Made by a program: the position numbers and the translations under genes
Notes under the pieces: model-generated
The model's database searches: none
What the model was told of the DNA's origin: nothing
What the model saw: only the letters and a program-made list of their open reading frames with translations
Shown here: positions 8,435 to 17,482 of the stretch, one piece after another
Numbering within the stretch: the first letter of the stretch is position 1
Layout of the letters: every line of letters begins with the position of its first letter
Assembly (NCBI GenBank): GCA_017515345.1
Contig: JAFWFZ010000038.1
Coordinates: 1 to 64,000 of the forward strand
Direction of reading: 5' to 3'
Source: Oscillospiraceae bacterium
GTDB taxonomy: Bacteria; Bacillota; Clostridia; Oscillospirales; Oscillospiraceae
DNA: 64,000 nt

Positions 8435-10169
8435 TTAAGTTCCCTCCCTTCGTCTGGGATTCATAGACTTCCCGGTAGATCTCATTCGTCGCCAGCAGCT
8501 CCTCATGGGTGCCCACCCCGTTGATCCTGCCGTTGTCCAGCACGATGATCTTGTCTGCGTCCTGAACGGAGGACACGCGCTGGGCGATGATGAGCTTGGT
8601 GGTGTTGGGGATCTCGCTCCGGAACGCCTCGCGGATCTTCGCGTCGGTGGCGGTATCCACCGCGCTGGTGGAGTCGTCCAGGATCAGGATGGCCGGGTGC
8701 TTCAGCAGCGCGCGGGCGATGCAGAGCCGCTGCTTCTGGCCGCCGGAGACGTTGGTGCCGCCCTGCTCGATGTAGGTGTCGTACCCGTCCGGCATCTCGT
8801 TGATGAATTCGTCCGCGCAGGCGAGCCTGCACACCCGGACGATATCCTCGTCCGTGGCGTTCTCATCGCCCCATCGGAGATTGTCCTTGATGGTGCCGGA
8901 AAACAGCACGTTCTTCTGGAGCACCATGGAAACGGCGTCGCGCAGCGCGGTGAGGTCGTATTCCCTCACATCCACGCCGCCCACCTTCACCACGCCGCTG
9001 GTGGCGTCGTAGAGCCGCGGGATGAGCTGCACCAGGGTGGATTTGGAGCTGCCGGTGCCGCCCAGGATACCCACCGTTTCGCCGGAGCGGATCTCCAGGT
9101 CAACGCCGGTAAGGCACAGCTTATCCGGGTCGCCGGCATAGGAGAAGCTCACATTCTCAAAGGTGATGGAGCCGTCCGCCACGTTGTAGACCGGATCCTC
9201 GGGATCGCGGATATCGCTCTCCTCCGTGAGGATCTCGGCGGCGCGTTCCATGGCCGCCCGGGACATGGACATCATCACGAACACCATGGAGAGCATCTGC
9301 AGGCTCATGAGGATCTGCATGGCATAGGTAATGAGGCTCATGAGCTCGCCGGTGTTCAGCTCCGTGGCGTTGCTGCTAACTATGATCCGGGCGCCGAGCC
9401 ATGCCAGCAGCAGGATGCAGATATGCACCGCGCTCTGCATGGCCGGCATGTTGAAGGACATGATCTTTTCCGCCCTGGTGAAATCGTTGTAGATATCACC
9501 GGAGACGGTCTTGAACTTTTTGATCTCATAGTCCTGGCGCACGAAGGATTTGACGACCCGGACGCCGCGCAGATTCTCCTGCACCACGGAGTTCAGCTTG
9601 TCGTATCTCTTAAAGATCCGCTTGAAAATGGGGTGTACGTGGGAGTGGATGAAAAACAGCACCGTGCCCAGCACCGGGATCGCGCACAGGAAGATGAGGG
9701 AGAGCTTTCCGTTGATGATCAGCACCATGATAAAGGAGAAGATCAGCATCAGCGGGGCGCGCACCGCGATGCGGATGGACATCATGAACGCCTGCTGGAT
9801 GCTGGATACGTCCGTCGTCAGGCGGGTCACGATGCTGGCGGTGGAGAATTTATCGATATTGGCAAAGGAGTATTCCTGCACTTTATAGAACATATCGTGC
9901 CTGAGGTTTTTTGCAAAGCCCGCCGAGGCGGCCGCTGCCAGCCTGGCGGAGGTGATGCCGATGGCCAGCGAAACGACCGCCAGCACGACCAGGATCACCG
10001 CGTAGCGCACCATGGCGCTCATGCTGCCCGCTTCGACGCCTTCGTTGACCAGCTTTGACATGACGTAAGGGATCGCGATCTCAAAGACGATCTCCAGAAG
10101 CATCAGAAACGGGGATATAAGTGTTATCGTCTTGTATTCCCGCAACGATTTCAGCAGTGTTCTTACCAT
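8418..10169 (-). CDS. ABC transporter, fused membrane/ATPase half-transporter (exporter type)
   Basis: Second exporter half-transporter, 583 residues: six membrane segments and an ATPase domain. Walker A is GGTGSSKSTLV, the signature is VSGGQKQRLCIARAL, and Walker B ends ILILDDSTSAVD. The residue after the Walker B aspartate is Asp instead of the catalytic Glu, and the switch His is replaced (IIAQRVSSV). This marks it as the degenerate-site partner of a heterodimeric ABC exporter. The ATG at 10169 has GGAGG about 5 nt upstream and overlaps the marR stop by 7 nt. Operon order is marR, this gene, then the competent half-transporter. Likely role: drug or lipid export; substrate unknown. Confidence 0.92.
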   Translation of the reverse strand: MVRTLLKSLREYKTITLISPFLMLLEIVFEIAIPYVMSKLVNEGVEAGSMSAMVRYAVILVVLAVVSLAIGITSARLAAAASAGFAKNLRHDMFYKVQEYSFANIDKFSTASIVTRLTTDVSSIQQAFMMSIRIAVRAPLMLIFSFIMVLIINGKLSLIFLCAIPVLGTVLFFIHSHVHPIFKRIFKRYDKLNSVVQENLRGVRVVKSFVRQDYEIKKFKTVSGDIYNDFTRAEKIMSFNMPAMQSAVHICILLLAWLGARIIVSSNATELNTGELMSLITYAMQILMSLQMLSMVFVMMSMSRAAMERAAEILTEESDIRDPEDPVYNVADGSITFENVSFSYAGDPDKLCLTGVDLEIRSGETVGILGGTGSSKSTLVQLIPRLYDATSGVVKVGGVDVREYDLTALRDAVSMVLQKNVLFSGTIKDNLRWGDENATDEDIVRVCRLACADEFINEMPDGYDTYIEQGGTNVSGGQKQRLCIARALLKHPAILILDDSTSAVDTATDAKIREAFRSEIPNTTKLIIAQRVSSVQDADKIIVLDNGRINGVGTHEELLATNEIYREVYESQTKGGNLSGASE

Positions 10170-10609
10170 TCTCTTTCCTCCGGTTCCTGCTGGGATATGT
10201 TGTCAAGCACCCGCAGCAGGAGGGAGCGAAGCTGCGCCTGCTCCTCCTCCGTGAGTCCCTTGACGATCTGCCGGTCCATTCTTTCGTGACCGGCTCTGAG
10301 CCTTTCTCCCACCAGCCTGGCCTTCTCCGTTTCGTTCACGATCTTGACCCGGTGGTCCGTCTCCTTGGTGCCGAACTCCACAAAGCCGCCCTGCTCCAGC
10401 CGCTTGAGGATGCCGCTCACCGTGGGGTGCCGCAGACCGAATCGGTGCTCGATATCCCGCTGGCTCACCGTGCCCGGCCGCTGCTGGGAGATGAAGTGAA
10501 GGATCATGCCCTGGCTCATGGTGATATCAAAGGCGCCCCACGCCCTGTCGGCGTGTTTTTTCAGCGCAATGTCGATCCGTCTGATGATCATCCCGATCGG
10601 ATCCGCCAT
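10163..10609 (-). CDS. MarR family transcriptional regulator
   Basis: Winged-helix repressor of 148 residues. The DNA-binding region shows QRDIEHRFGLRHPTVSGILKRLEQGGFVEF followed by the wing DHRVKIVNETEKA, the usual MarR helix 3-4 and wing. The ATG at 10609 has AGGAG 7 nt upstream. It leads an operon with two ABC exporter halves and lies directly behind a promoter carrying two copies of a 12-bp palindrome, so it probably represses its own operon until a ligand, possibly the exported drug, releases it. Confidence 0.92.
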   Translation of the reverse strand: MADPIGMIIRRIDIALKKHADRAWGAFDITMSQGMILHFISQQRPGTVSQRDIEHRFGLRHPTVSGILKRLEQGGFVEFGTKETDHRVKIVNETEKARLVGERLRAGHERMDRQIVKGLTEEEQAQLRSLLLRVLDNISQQEPEEREW

Positions 10610-10643
10610 CTCATCACTCCTTTCCTGCCGCCCGCAAAACTGG

Positions 10644-10696
10644 GTAGCATGCTACAGTTTTGTTTAAATAGTAGCACGCTACCTTCTTTCTGTCAA
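10644..10696 (-). promoter_or_regulatory. marR-ABC operon promoter with twin palindromic operators
   Basis: Minus strand: -35 TTGACA (10691-10696), 17-nt spacer, -10 TACTAT (10668-10673). Operator one, GTAGCACGCTAC in plus sense, at 10671-10682 covers the -10 and part of the spacer. Operator two, the perfect palindrome GTAGCATGCTAC at 10644-10655, lies just downstream of the expected start. Their starts are 27 bp apart. The arrangement is typical of MarR autorepression. Confidence 0.85.
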
Positions 10697-10858
10697 TACC
10701 TGGCTGGATGAATAACGGAAAGAGGATCCGGATGATCATCCCGTTTTCCCGGGGCTGTTTGCCGGTATGACGGATATTATTCATTCGACTTTCATTTTTG
10801 AGGCGGGAAAACAGGAAAACTGTATAAAAAAAACTCTGTTTTTTCCCGTTTTATATAC

Positions 10859-10887
10859 TTGTGATGTGCCCCGACGTATGGTACAAT
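10859..10887 (+). promoter_or_regulatory. Promoter of carA-carB
   Basis: TTGTGA (10859-10864), 17-nt spacer, TACAAT (10882-10887). The start would fall near 10894, giving a leader of only about 23 nt before the GTG start of carA, too short for a PyrR-type attenuator. Confidence 0.65.
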
Positions 10888-10916
10888 TACGCAAGATTTA
10901 AAAAGGGGGCATTCAT

Positions 10917-12008
10917 GTGAGCAGAGCGTATCTCATCCTGGAAAACGGCTCGGTCTTCGCCGGCGAATCCTTCGGCGCCGAGGTGGAGGCCGTGGGTGAG
11001 CTTGTTTTCAACACCGGGATGACCGGCTACCTGGAAACGCTGACGGATCCCAGCTATTTCGGGCAGATCGTCATCCAGACCTTCCCGCTTATCGGGAATT
11101 ACGGAGTCATCCCCTCCGATTTCGAAAGCGACCATGTCTGGCTGAAAGCATATATTGTGAGAGAATGGTGTCAGGAGCCTTCGAACTTCCGGAACGAAGG
11201 ACGTCTTGATGCTTTTTTAAAATCCAGCGGCATCCCCGCCCTGTGCGGGATCGACACCCGCGCGCTGACCCGCATCGTGCGGGAGCACGGCGTGATGAAC
11301 GCCATGATCTCCCGGACCCCGGAGCTGACGGAGGAGCAGTGGGCCGCCCTGAAGGGCTACCGTGTCAGCGGCGGCGTGGAGGCGACCAGCCGGAAGGAGA
11401 TCGAGATCACCGAGCCGGAGGAGACAAAATACAGCGTGGTCCTCTGGGACTTCGGCGCCAAGCGCAACATCACGAGGAAGCTCACGGCTCTGGGCTGCCG
11501 CGTCACCCATGTGCCGCACAGCGCCACGGCGGAGGAGATCGCCGCCCTGAAGCCGGACGGGATCATGCTGTCCAACGGGCCCGGCGACCCCGCCGACAAC
11601 ACGGCGATCATCGGAGAACTGAAAAAGCTCTGTGAATACGGGATCCCCATCTTCGGCATCTGCCTGGGGCACCAGCTCATGGCGCTGTGCCAGGGGGCGA
11701 AGACCGTAAAGCTCCACTACGGCCACCGGGGCGCGAACCAGCCGGTGCTGGACAAAAAGTCCGGCATGGTGTTCGTCACCAGCCAGAACCACGGCTACGC
11801 GGTGCTGTCCGATACCCTGCCCGCGAACGCGGTGGAGCGGTTCGTAAACTGCAATGACGGGAGCTGCGAGGGCGTGGATTACGCGGACATGCCGGTTTTT
11901 ACGGTGCAGTTCCATCCGGAGGCCTGTGCCGGACCGCTGGATTCCGGCTGGCTCTTCGATCGGTTCATCAAGCAAATGGAAGAAAACAAGGCGAAAGGAG
12001 GCGAGTGA
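10917..12008 (+). CDS. carA: Carbamoyl-phosphate synthase small subunit (glutaminase)
   Basis: Class I glutamine amidotransferase subunit that supplies ammonia to CarB for carbamoyl phosphate (pyrimidine and arginine synthesis). The N-terminal CarA domain contains GELVFNTGMTGYLETLTDPSYFGQ. The C-terminal GATase has the nucleophile Cys in IFGICLGHQLMAL and a His/Glu pair in QFHPEACAGP. Length is 363 residues, normal. Translation starts at GTG 10917 behind AGGGGG. It is followed at once by carB (1 nt between stop and start). Confidence 0.95.
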   Translation: MSRAYLILENGSVFAGESFGAEVEAVGELVFNTGMTGYLETLTDPSYFGQIVIQTFPLIGNYGVIPSDFESDHVWLKAYIVREWCQEPSNFRNEGRLDAFLKSSGIPALCGIDTRALTRIVREHGVMNAMISRTPELTEEQWAALKGYRVSGGVEATSRKEIEITEPEETKYSVVLWDFGAKRNITRKLTALGCRVTHVPHSATAEEIAALKPDGIMLSNGPGDPADNTAIIGELKKLCEYGIPIFGICLGHQLMALCQGAKTVKLHYGHRGANQPVLDKKSGMVFVTSQNHGYAVLSDTLPANAVERFVNCNDGSCEGVDYADMPVFTVQFHPEACAGPLDSGWLFDRFIKQMEENKAKGGE

Positions 12009-12009
12009 T

Positions 12010-15000
12010 ATGCCGCTGAACAAGGACATCAAAAAGGTCATGGTCATCGGCTCCGGCCCCATCGTCATCGGCCAGGCCGCTGAATTCGACTATGCGGGCA
12101 CCCAGGCCTGCCGCGCCCTCAAGGAGGACAATATCGAGGTCGTGCTGGTCAACTCCAACCCCGCCACCATCATGACGGACAACGCCATGGCGGACAGGAT
12201 CTACATCGAGCCTCTGACGATCCCGGTGCTGGAGCGGATCATTGAGATGGAACAGCCCGACAGCCTGCTGAGCACCCTGGGCGGGCAGAACGGCCTCACC
12301 CTCTCCATGCAGCTCGCCAAATCCGGATTCCTGAAAAAGCACAACGTACGCCTCCTGGGCGCGAATCCCGAGACCATCGACAAGGCGGAGGACCGCCAGA
12401 TGTTCAAGGACACCATGGAGGAGATCGGCCAGCCCGTCATCCCCTCCCGGGTGGTCACCACGGTGGAGGACGCCCTGGCCTTTTCGGAGGAGATCGGCTT
12501 CCCCCTCATCATCCGCCCCGCCTTTACTCTGGGCGGCACCGGCGGCGGCATGGCCTACAACCGGGAGGATCTGAAGGAGATCGCGGGCAACGGCATCCGC
12601 ATGTCCCCCATCGGGCAGATCCTGGTGGAGCAGAGCGTGGCCGGCTGGAAGGAGATCGAGTTCGAGGTCATGCGCGACTCCCACTCCAACGTGATCACCA
12701 TCTGCTCCATGGAGAACATCGACCCCGTGGGTGTGCATACCGGCGACTCCGTGGTCATCGCCCCGGCGGTGACCCTCTCCGACAAGGAATACCAGATGCT
12801 GCGCAAGGCGTCCCTGGACATCGTGAACGCCCTGAAGGTGGAGGGCGGCTGCAACTGTCAGTTCGCCCTGAATCCCGACAGCTTCGAGTATAAGGTCATC
12901 GAGGTCAACCCCCGTGTGTCCCGCTCCTCCGCCCTGGCCTCCAAGGCCACCGGCTACCCCATCGCCAAGGTGGCCACGAAGATCGCCATCGGCTATACCC
13001 TGGGCGAGATCAAAAACGCCGTTACCGGCAAGACCAGCGCCTGCTTTGAGCCGTCCATCGACTATGTGGTGGTGAAGTTCCCCAAGTGGCCCTTCGACAA
13101 ATTCGTCTATGCCAAGCGCACCCTGGGCACCCAGATGAAGGCCACCGGCGAGGTCATGGCCATCGGCGCCACCTTCGAGCAGGCCATCATGAAGGCCGTG
13201 CGCGGCGCGGAGATCAGCCACGACAGCCTGAACGACAAGAAATGCGAATCCCAGGATGACGAGACGATCCGCGCCCGGCTCCATGACTGCACCGACGAGC
13301 GGCTGTTCGTGGTGTACGAGGCGCTGAAGCGGGGCGTGAGCGTGGACGAGGTCTTTGAGGCCACGAAGATCGACCGCTGGTTCCTCTGGAAGTTCCTGAA
13401 TCTGATTCATATGGACCGGGCGCTGGCGGAGGGCTTTGACGACGAGCTCTACATGAAGGCCAAGCGCATGGGCTATCCCGACAGGCTCATCGAGTCCCTC
13501 TCCGGCAAAAAGGTGGAGAAGAGCGCGCGGGCCGTCTACAAGATGGTGGATACCTGCGCCGCGGAATTCTCCGCCGAGACGCCCTACTTCTACTCCACCT
13601 ACGACGAGGAGAATGAGGCGGAGGAGTTCATCGAGCACCACGGCGACAGCAGCAAAAAGCGCATCATCGTGTTCGGCTCCGGCCCCATCCGCATCGGCCA
13701 GGGCATCGAATTCGACTACGCCTCCGTCCACTGCGTGTGGGCGCTGAAGCAGGCGGGGTGCGAGGTCGTCATCGTGAACAACAACCCCGAGACGGTCTCC
13801 ACCGACTTCGACACGGCGGACAGGCTGTATTTCGAGCCGCTGACGCCGGAGGACGTGGGCAACATCCTGGATACCGAAAAGCCCTACGGCGTGGTGGTAG
13901 CCTTCGGCGGCCAGACGGCCATCAAGCTCACCGCGTATCTTGATAAGCGGGGCGAGCGCATCCTGGGCACCTCCGCCGACAGCATCGACGCCGCCGAGGA
14001 CCGGGAGCGGTTCGACGAGCTGTTGGAGAAGCTGCAGATCGCCCGGCCCAAGGGCGACACGGTCATGACCGTGGAGGGCGCCCTGGAGACGGCGGAGCGC
14101 ATCGGCTACCCCGTGCTCATGCGGCCCTCCTACGTGCTGGGCGGCCAGAACATGATCATCGCCTTCTCCGAGGCGGATATCCGGGAATACATGGACATCA
14201 TCCTGGCGCAGAACATCGAGAACCCCGTGCTCATCGACAAGTACCTCATGGGCACTGAGCTGGAGGTGGACGCCATCTGCGACGGGAAGGACATCCTCAT
14301 TCCCGGCATCATGGAGCATGTGGAGCGCACCGGCATCCACTCCGGCGACTCCATCGCCGTGTACCCCGCCTGGAACATCGACGACGAGATGCGGGAGATC
14401 ATCGTGGACAGCACCAAAAAGCTGGCCGTCTCCCTGGATACCGTGGGTCTCGTGAACATCCAGTACCTGATCTGTGAGGGCAGGCTCTATGTGATCGAGG
14501 TGAACCCCCGCTCCTCCCGCACGGTCCCCTATATCAGCAAAGTCACCGGCGTCCCCATGGTGGACCTGGCGACCCGCTGCATGCTGGGCGAGGAGCTGGC
14601 GGGCATGGGCTACGGCACCGGCCTGTACAAGAAGTCGCCCTACGTGGCGGTCAAGGTCCCCGTATTCTCCTTTGAAAAGCTCATGGACGTGGATACCCAG
14701 CTCGGGCCGGAGATGAAATCCACCGGCGAGGTGCTGGGCGTGGCCACCACCAAGGAGGAGGCGCTGTACAAGGGCCTCCGCGCGGCGGGCTACAAGCTGG
14801 GCAAAAAGGGCGGCGTGTTCGTCACCGTCCGCGACCGGGACAAGGCGGAGATGATCCACGTGGTCCGCAAGTTCGCGAATCTGGGCTTCGATATCTACGC
14901 CACCGCCGGCACCGCCGCCGCCTTCAAAAACGTGGGCATCGACTGCCAGGTGGTGCAGAAGATCCATGAGGGCGACCACAACGGCATCACCCTCATGGAG

Positions 15001-16050
15001 AGCGGGAAGATCGACTACGTGATCTCCACCTCCACCCGCGGCCGCCTCCCCACCCGCGACAGCGTGAAGCTGCGGCGCAAGGCGGTGGAGCGCTCCATCC
15101 CCTGCCTCACCTCCATCGACACGGCCAACGCCGTGGTGGACTGCATCGCCAGCCGCTACTCCCAGGGTACCATCGAGCTGGTGGACATCAATCACATGCG
15201 CCGCTCCAAATCTGTGCTGCCCTTCACGAAAATGCAGACCTGCGGCAACGACTACATTTACTTCAACTGCTTTGACAATGAGGTGCCCAGTCCCTCCAGC
15301 CTCTCCATCCGGCTCTCCGACCGGCACCTGAGCATCGGCGGCGACGGCGTGGTGCTCATCTGCCCCAGCGACATCGCGGACGCCTCGGTGAAGATCTACA
15401 ACATGGACGGCACCGACGGCGGCGTGGGCGGGAACGCCCTGCGCTGCGTGTGCAAGTACCTCTACGACAACGGCATGGTCCACAGCCGCGACATCGCCAT
15501 CGAGGCCGGCGGCAAGGTGCACAGGATGCACGTATCCACCACCGGCGGCAAGGTCACCTCCGTGGCTGCGGACATGGGCAGGGCGATCCTGGAGCCCGCC
15601 GCCATTCCCGTGAAGGCCGGCGGCAGCAGCGTCATCGACCGGGAGCTGAACGTGGGCGGCCGGGAGTATATGGTCACCTGTCTCTCCATGGGCAATCCCC
15701 ACTGCGTGGTATTCATGCAGAACATCCACGACCTGAACGTGGCGGAGATCGGCCCTCAGTTCGAGCACCACGAGTTCTTCCCCGAGCGGGTGAACACCGA
15801 GTTCGTACAGATTCTCAACGACAACACCCTCTCCATGCGGGTGTGGGAGCGGGGCAACGGCGAGACCCAGGCCTGCGGCACCGGCGCCTGCGCCGCCGCT
15901 GTGGCGGCCGTGCTAAACGGCTGGTGCCGGAAGGATTCCGACATCACCGTGAAGGTGCTGGGCGGCGACCTGAAGGTCCGCTATACCGACGAGGGCGTGT
16001 TCCTCACCGGAAGCGCCGTCAAGTGCTTCGACGGCTCCATTGAGGTGTAA
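12010..16050 (+). CDS. carB: Carbamoyl-phosphate synthase large subunit fused to a diaminopimelate-epimerase-like domain
   Basis: Single 1346-residue frame. Residues 1-1068 are a complete CarB: duplicated ATP-grasp halves (MVIGSGPIVIGQAAEFDYAG and IVFGSGPIRIGQGIEFDYAS), the oligomerisation domain, and the allosteric MGS-like domain ending with the SRGRLP-type segment and AVERSIPCLTSIDTANAV. From about residue 1069 (nt 15214), without a linker, a DapF-type domain of 278 residues follows. It has FTKMQTCGNDYIYFNCF, IYNMDGTDGG, LSMGNPHCVVF, ERVNTEF and ERGNGETQACGTGACA. The second catalytic Cys (residue 1289) is present, but the first is Gly1140 (VGGNALRC where the family has CGN). No ribosome site or start precedes the DapF part. 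Start ATG 12010. The CarB assignment is firm; activity of the C-terminal domain is doubtful. Confidence 0.95.
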   Translation: MPLNKDIKKVMVIGSGPIVIGQAAEFDYAGTQACRALKEDNIEVVLVNSNPATIMTDNAMADRIYIEPLTIPVLERIIEMEQPDSLLSTLGGQNGLTLSMQLAKSGFLKKHNVRLLGANPETIDKAEDRQMFKDTMEEIGQPVIPSRVVTTVEDALAFSEEIGFPLIIRPAFTLGGTGGGMAYNREDLKEIAGNGIRMSPIGQILVEQSVAGWKEIEFEVMRDSHSNVITICSMENIDPVGVHTGDSVVIAPAVTLSDKEYQMLRKASLDIVNALKVEGGCNCQFALNPDSFEYKVIEVNPRVSRSSALASKATGYPIAKVATKIAIGYTLGEIKNAVTGKTSACFEPSIDYVVVKFPKWPFDKFVYAKRTLGTQMKATGEVMAIGATFEQAIMKAVRGAEISHDSLNDKKCESQDDETIRARLHDCTDERLFVVYEALKRGVSVDEVFEATKIDRWFLWKFLNLIHMDRALAEGFDDELYMKAKRMGYPDRLIESLSGKKVEKSARAVYKMVDTCAAEFSAETPYFYSTYDEENEAEEFIEHHGDSSKKRIIVFGSGPIRIGQGIEFDYASVHCVWALKQAGCEVVIVNNNPETVSTDFDTADRLYFEPLTPEDVGNILDTEKPYGVVVAFGGQTAIKLTAYLDKRGERILGTSADSIDAAEDRERFDELLEKLQIARPKGDTVMTVEGALETAERIGYPVLMRPSYVLGGQNMIIAFSEADIREYMDIILAQNIENPVLIDKYLMGTELEVDAICDGKDILIPGIMEHVERTGIHSGDSIAVYPAWNIDDEMREIIVDSTKKLAVSLDTVGLVNIQYLICEGRLYVIEVNPRSSRTVPYISKVTGVPMVDLATRCMLGEELAGMGYGTGLYKKSPYVAVKVPVFSFEKLMDVDTQLGPEMKSTGEVLGVATTKEEALYKGLRAAGYKLGKKGGVFVTVRDRDKAEMIHVVRKFANLGFDIYATAGTAAAFKNVGIDCQVVQKIHEGDHNGITLMESGKIDYVISTSTRGRLPTRDSVKLRRKAVERSIPCLTSIDTANAVVDCIASRYSQGTIELVDINHMRRSKSVLPFTKMQTCGNDYIYFNCFDNEVPSPSSLSIRLSDRHLSIGGDGVVLICPSDIADASVKIYNMDGTDGGVGGNALRCVCKYLYDNGMVHSRDIAIEAGGKVHRMHVSTTGGKVTSVAADMGRAILEPAAIPVKAGGSSVIDRELNVGGREYMVTCLSMGNPHCVVFMQNIHDLNVAEIGPQFEHHEFFPERVNTEFVQILNDNTLSMRVWERGNGETQACGTGACAAAVAAVLNGWCRKDSDITVKVLGGDLKVRYTDEGVFLTGSAVKCFDGSIEV

Positions 16051-16263
16051 ACCTTTCAGATCGCAGACACCTGCCGGTTTGCGATTTGACGGGACGAAGG
16101 GCACGGCCCGCGCTTCATCGCGCCCGGTGCAGCGTGGGACGCCCCTGTTCGGCCGGCGCGGGCCTCGCTCGGCTCGGGTCGGGGTATTTTCCGAGGCGCA
16201 TGTCCCCACAGGGTTTTATTCGCCGCAGGGCGGCGAGCTCCAGCGAAAGCGCCGCAAAAATAG

Positions 16264-16293
16264 AAGGCCGGGAGGCGATCGCCTCCCGGCCTT
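16264..16293 (-). terminator. Perfect 30-bp palindrome, probable terminator
   Basis: A perfect self-complementary sequence spans 16264-16293. On the minus strand it is followed by CTATTTTTG, so it best serves the minus-strand gene ending at 16313, and it may also stop transcripts from carB. The rest of 16051-16263 is GC-rich and shows no gene. Confidence 0.7.
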
Positions 16294-16312
16294 ATGATTT
16301 CTTTTCACGTTT

Positions 16313-16858
16313 TCAGCTCCTGGTATAGCTGCCGCGGATCAGGAGCTTCACCGTATCGTCCGTGGCGGTGAGGCCGCAGTCGTTGATGGTGACCATGTAG
16401 AGATGATTCTTCGTCATCTCTTCGCCGTCGTCCAGCGTTCCCCCCGAGGTGGTGTCCACCAGGGCGGGGCTGTCCTCCCCCCAGGCGTCGGCAGTGCCGA
16501 TGCGGAGCATGATCTCCGTGCCCCGGGCGCAGACCAGCGTGTCCCCCTCGTCCAGGGTGACGAGCTGGAACACGTCCGTGGCGGGCAGGGCCGATCCGGA
16601 GCCCAGGAGCCCCCGGACAGAGGCTTCATAGGCGGCGACCTTTTCGTCCAGCTTGCCGGTAAACTCACGGGCCGTCTTCTCCAGCGCCTCGGAGGTCTTG
16701 CTCTCCAGCTCCGGCTTCAGGACGCCGTTCACATAGCTGAGGGTGATGAGCGGATCGGACTGGGAGCCGTACCCGCTCTCTGCGGCCAGGATGCCGATCC
16801 CCGTGCCCGCCGCCAGCAGCGCGACGCAGGCAATAACGATCAGGATTTTCTTTTTCAT
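16313..16858 (-). CDS. Hypothetical exported protein
   Basis: 181 residues. MKKKILIVIACVALLAAGTG is a clear N-terminal hydrophobic signal or anchor. The following 40 residues are helical and charged (EALEKTAREFTGKLDEKVAAYEASVRGLL), suggesting a coiled coil. The C-terminal half is a small beta-rich domain, about residues 80-180, containing LDEGDTLVCARGTEIMLRIG and NHLYMVTINDCGLTATDDTVKLLIRGSY. The pattern resembles clostridial exported proteins of unknown function. ATG 16858 is chosen for GGAG 6 nt upstream. It stands alone between the carB end and mazF, on the opposite strand to carB. No function is assigned. Confidence 0.75.
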   Translation of the reverse strand: MKKKILIVIACVALLAAGTGIGILAAESGYGSQSDPLITLSYVNGVLKPELESKTSEALEKTAREFTGKLDEKVAAYEASVRGLLGSGSALPATDVFQLVTLDEGDTLVCARGTEIMLRIGTADAWGEDSPALVDTTSGGTLDDGEEMTKNHLYMVTINDCGLTATDDTVKLLIRGSYTRS

Positions 16859-16985
16859 ACGCGTCTCCTTCAAAAACAGGGCAAGCGCCGTCGGCGCGAT
16901 TTTTCGTCGCTTTTCATGAGTATAACCCATATTTCAGAAAAACGCAATTCCCCAGTTCGGATTTCCGCAAATTACCGATCCCGCG

Positions 16986-17018
16986 GAAAGCCGCGGACGC
17001 AGTTCGTCCGCGGCTTTC
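16986..17018 (-). terminator. Hairpin terminator after mazF
   Basis: A 14-bp stem (16986-16999 with 17005-17018) and 5-nt loop, placed 4 nt after the mazF stop. No long U-run follows, so termination efficiency is uncertain. Confidence 0.55.
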
Positions 17019-17021
17019 TGT

Positions 17022-17384
17022 TCAATTTGGAAGTCTGTTCAGCCCAAAGCTCACGGCGATGGCGGTGTCCACCCTGTGCATCAGCGTCTCGTCCAGCCGC
17101 CCCACCTGCTCCCGCAGGCGGCGCTTGTCGATGGTGCGGATCTGCTCCAGCAGCACCACCGAGTCCTTCGTCAGGCCGACGCGCCTGCCCTGGAGCTCGA
17201 TGTGGGTGGGCAGCCTGGCCTTCCCGGTCCGGGAGGTGATGGCCGCGGCGATCACGGTGGGGCTGTGCCTGTTCCCCATGTCGTTCTGCACGATGAGAAC
17301 GGGCCGCATCCCGCCCTGCTCGCTGCCCACCACCGGGCTGAGGTCCGCGTAATAGATCTCTCCTCTTCTGACGGCCCCCGTCAT
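17022..17384 (-). CDS. MazF/PemK-type endoribonuclease (NdoA-like)
   Basis: Toxin-family mRNA interferase of 120 residues. It contains the MazF core: [30 protein letters not shown], then [18 protein letters not shown] and [17 protein letters not shown]. Length and motifs match Bacillus NdoA/EndoA, which cuts single-stranded RNA at UAC-like sites. ATG 17384. In Bacillus the gene follows alr and the antitoxin ndoAI; here alr is upstream, but only 98 nt separate the two genes and no antitoxin frame fits. The antitoxin must be elsewhere, or the protein is kept in check in another way. Confidence 0.9.
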   Translation of the reverse strand: MTGAVRRGEIYYADLSPVVGSEQGGMRPVLIVQNDMGNRHSPTVIAAAITSRTGKARLPTHIELQGRRVGLTKDSVVLLEQIRTIDKRRLREQVGRLDETLMHRVDTAIAVSFGLNRLPN

Positions 17385-17482
17385 GGTATCACGCTCCGAT
17401 CACGCAGAGTTCCGGCGCTCCCCGCAAGGGTATGTAGCGTTCGGATATGTTCATTTTTCCACGGAGCTCGATGTTTTATACC

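Noticed and set aside
11968..15771. 1267-codon minus-strand frame
   Set aside because: Complete antisense of carB with a His/Val/Asp-rich product, a GC-driven shadow.
16051..16263. Small gene downstream of carB-dapF
   Set aside because: The open frame (from about 16040) has no ribosome site, overlaps the carB end, and is rich in Arg/Pro/Gly.
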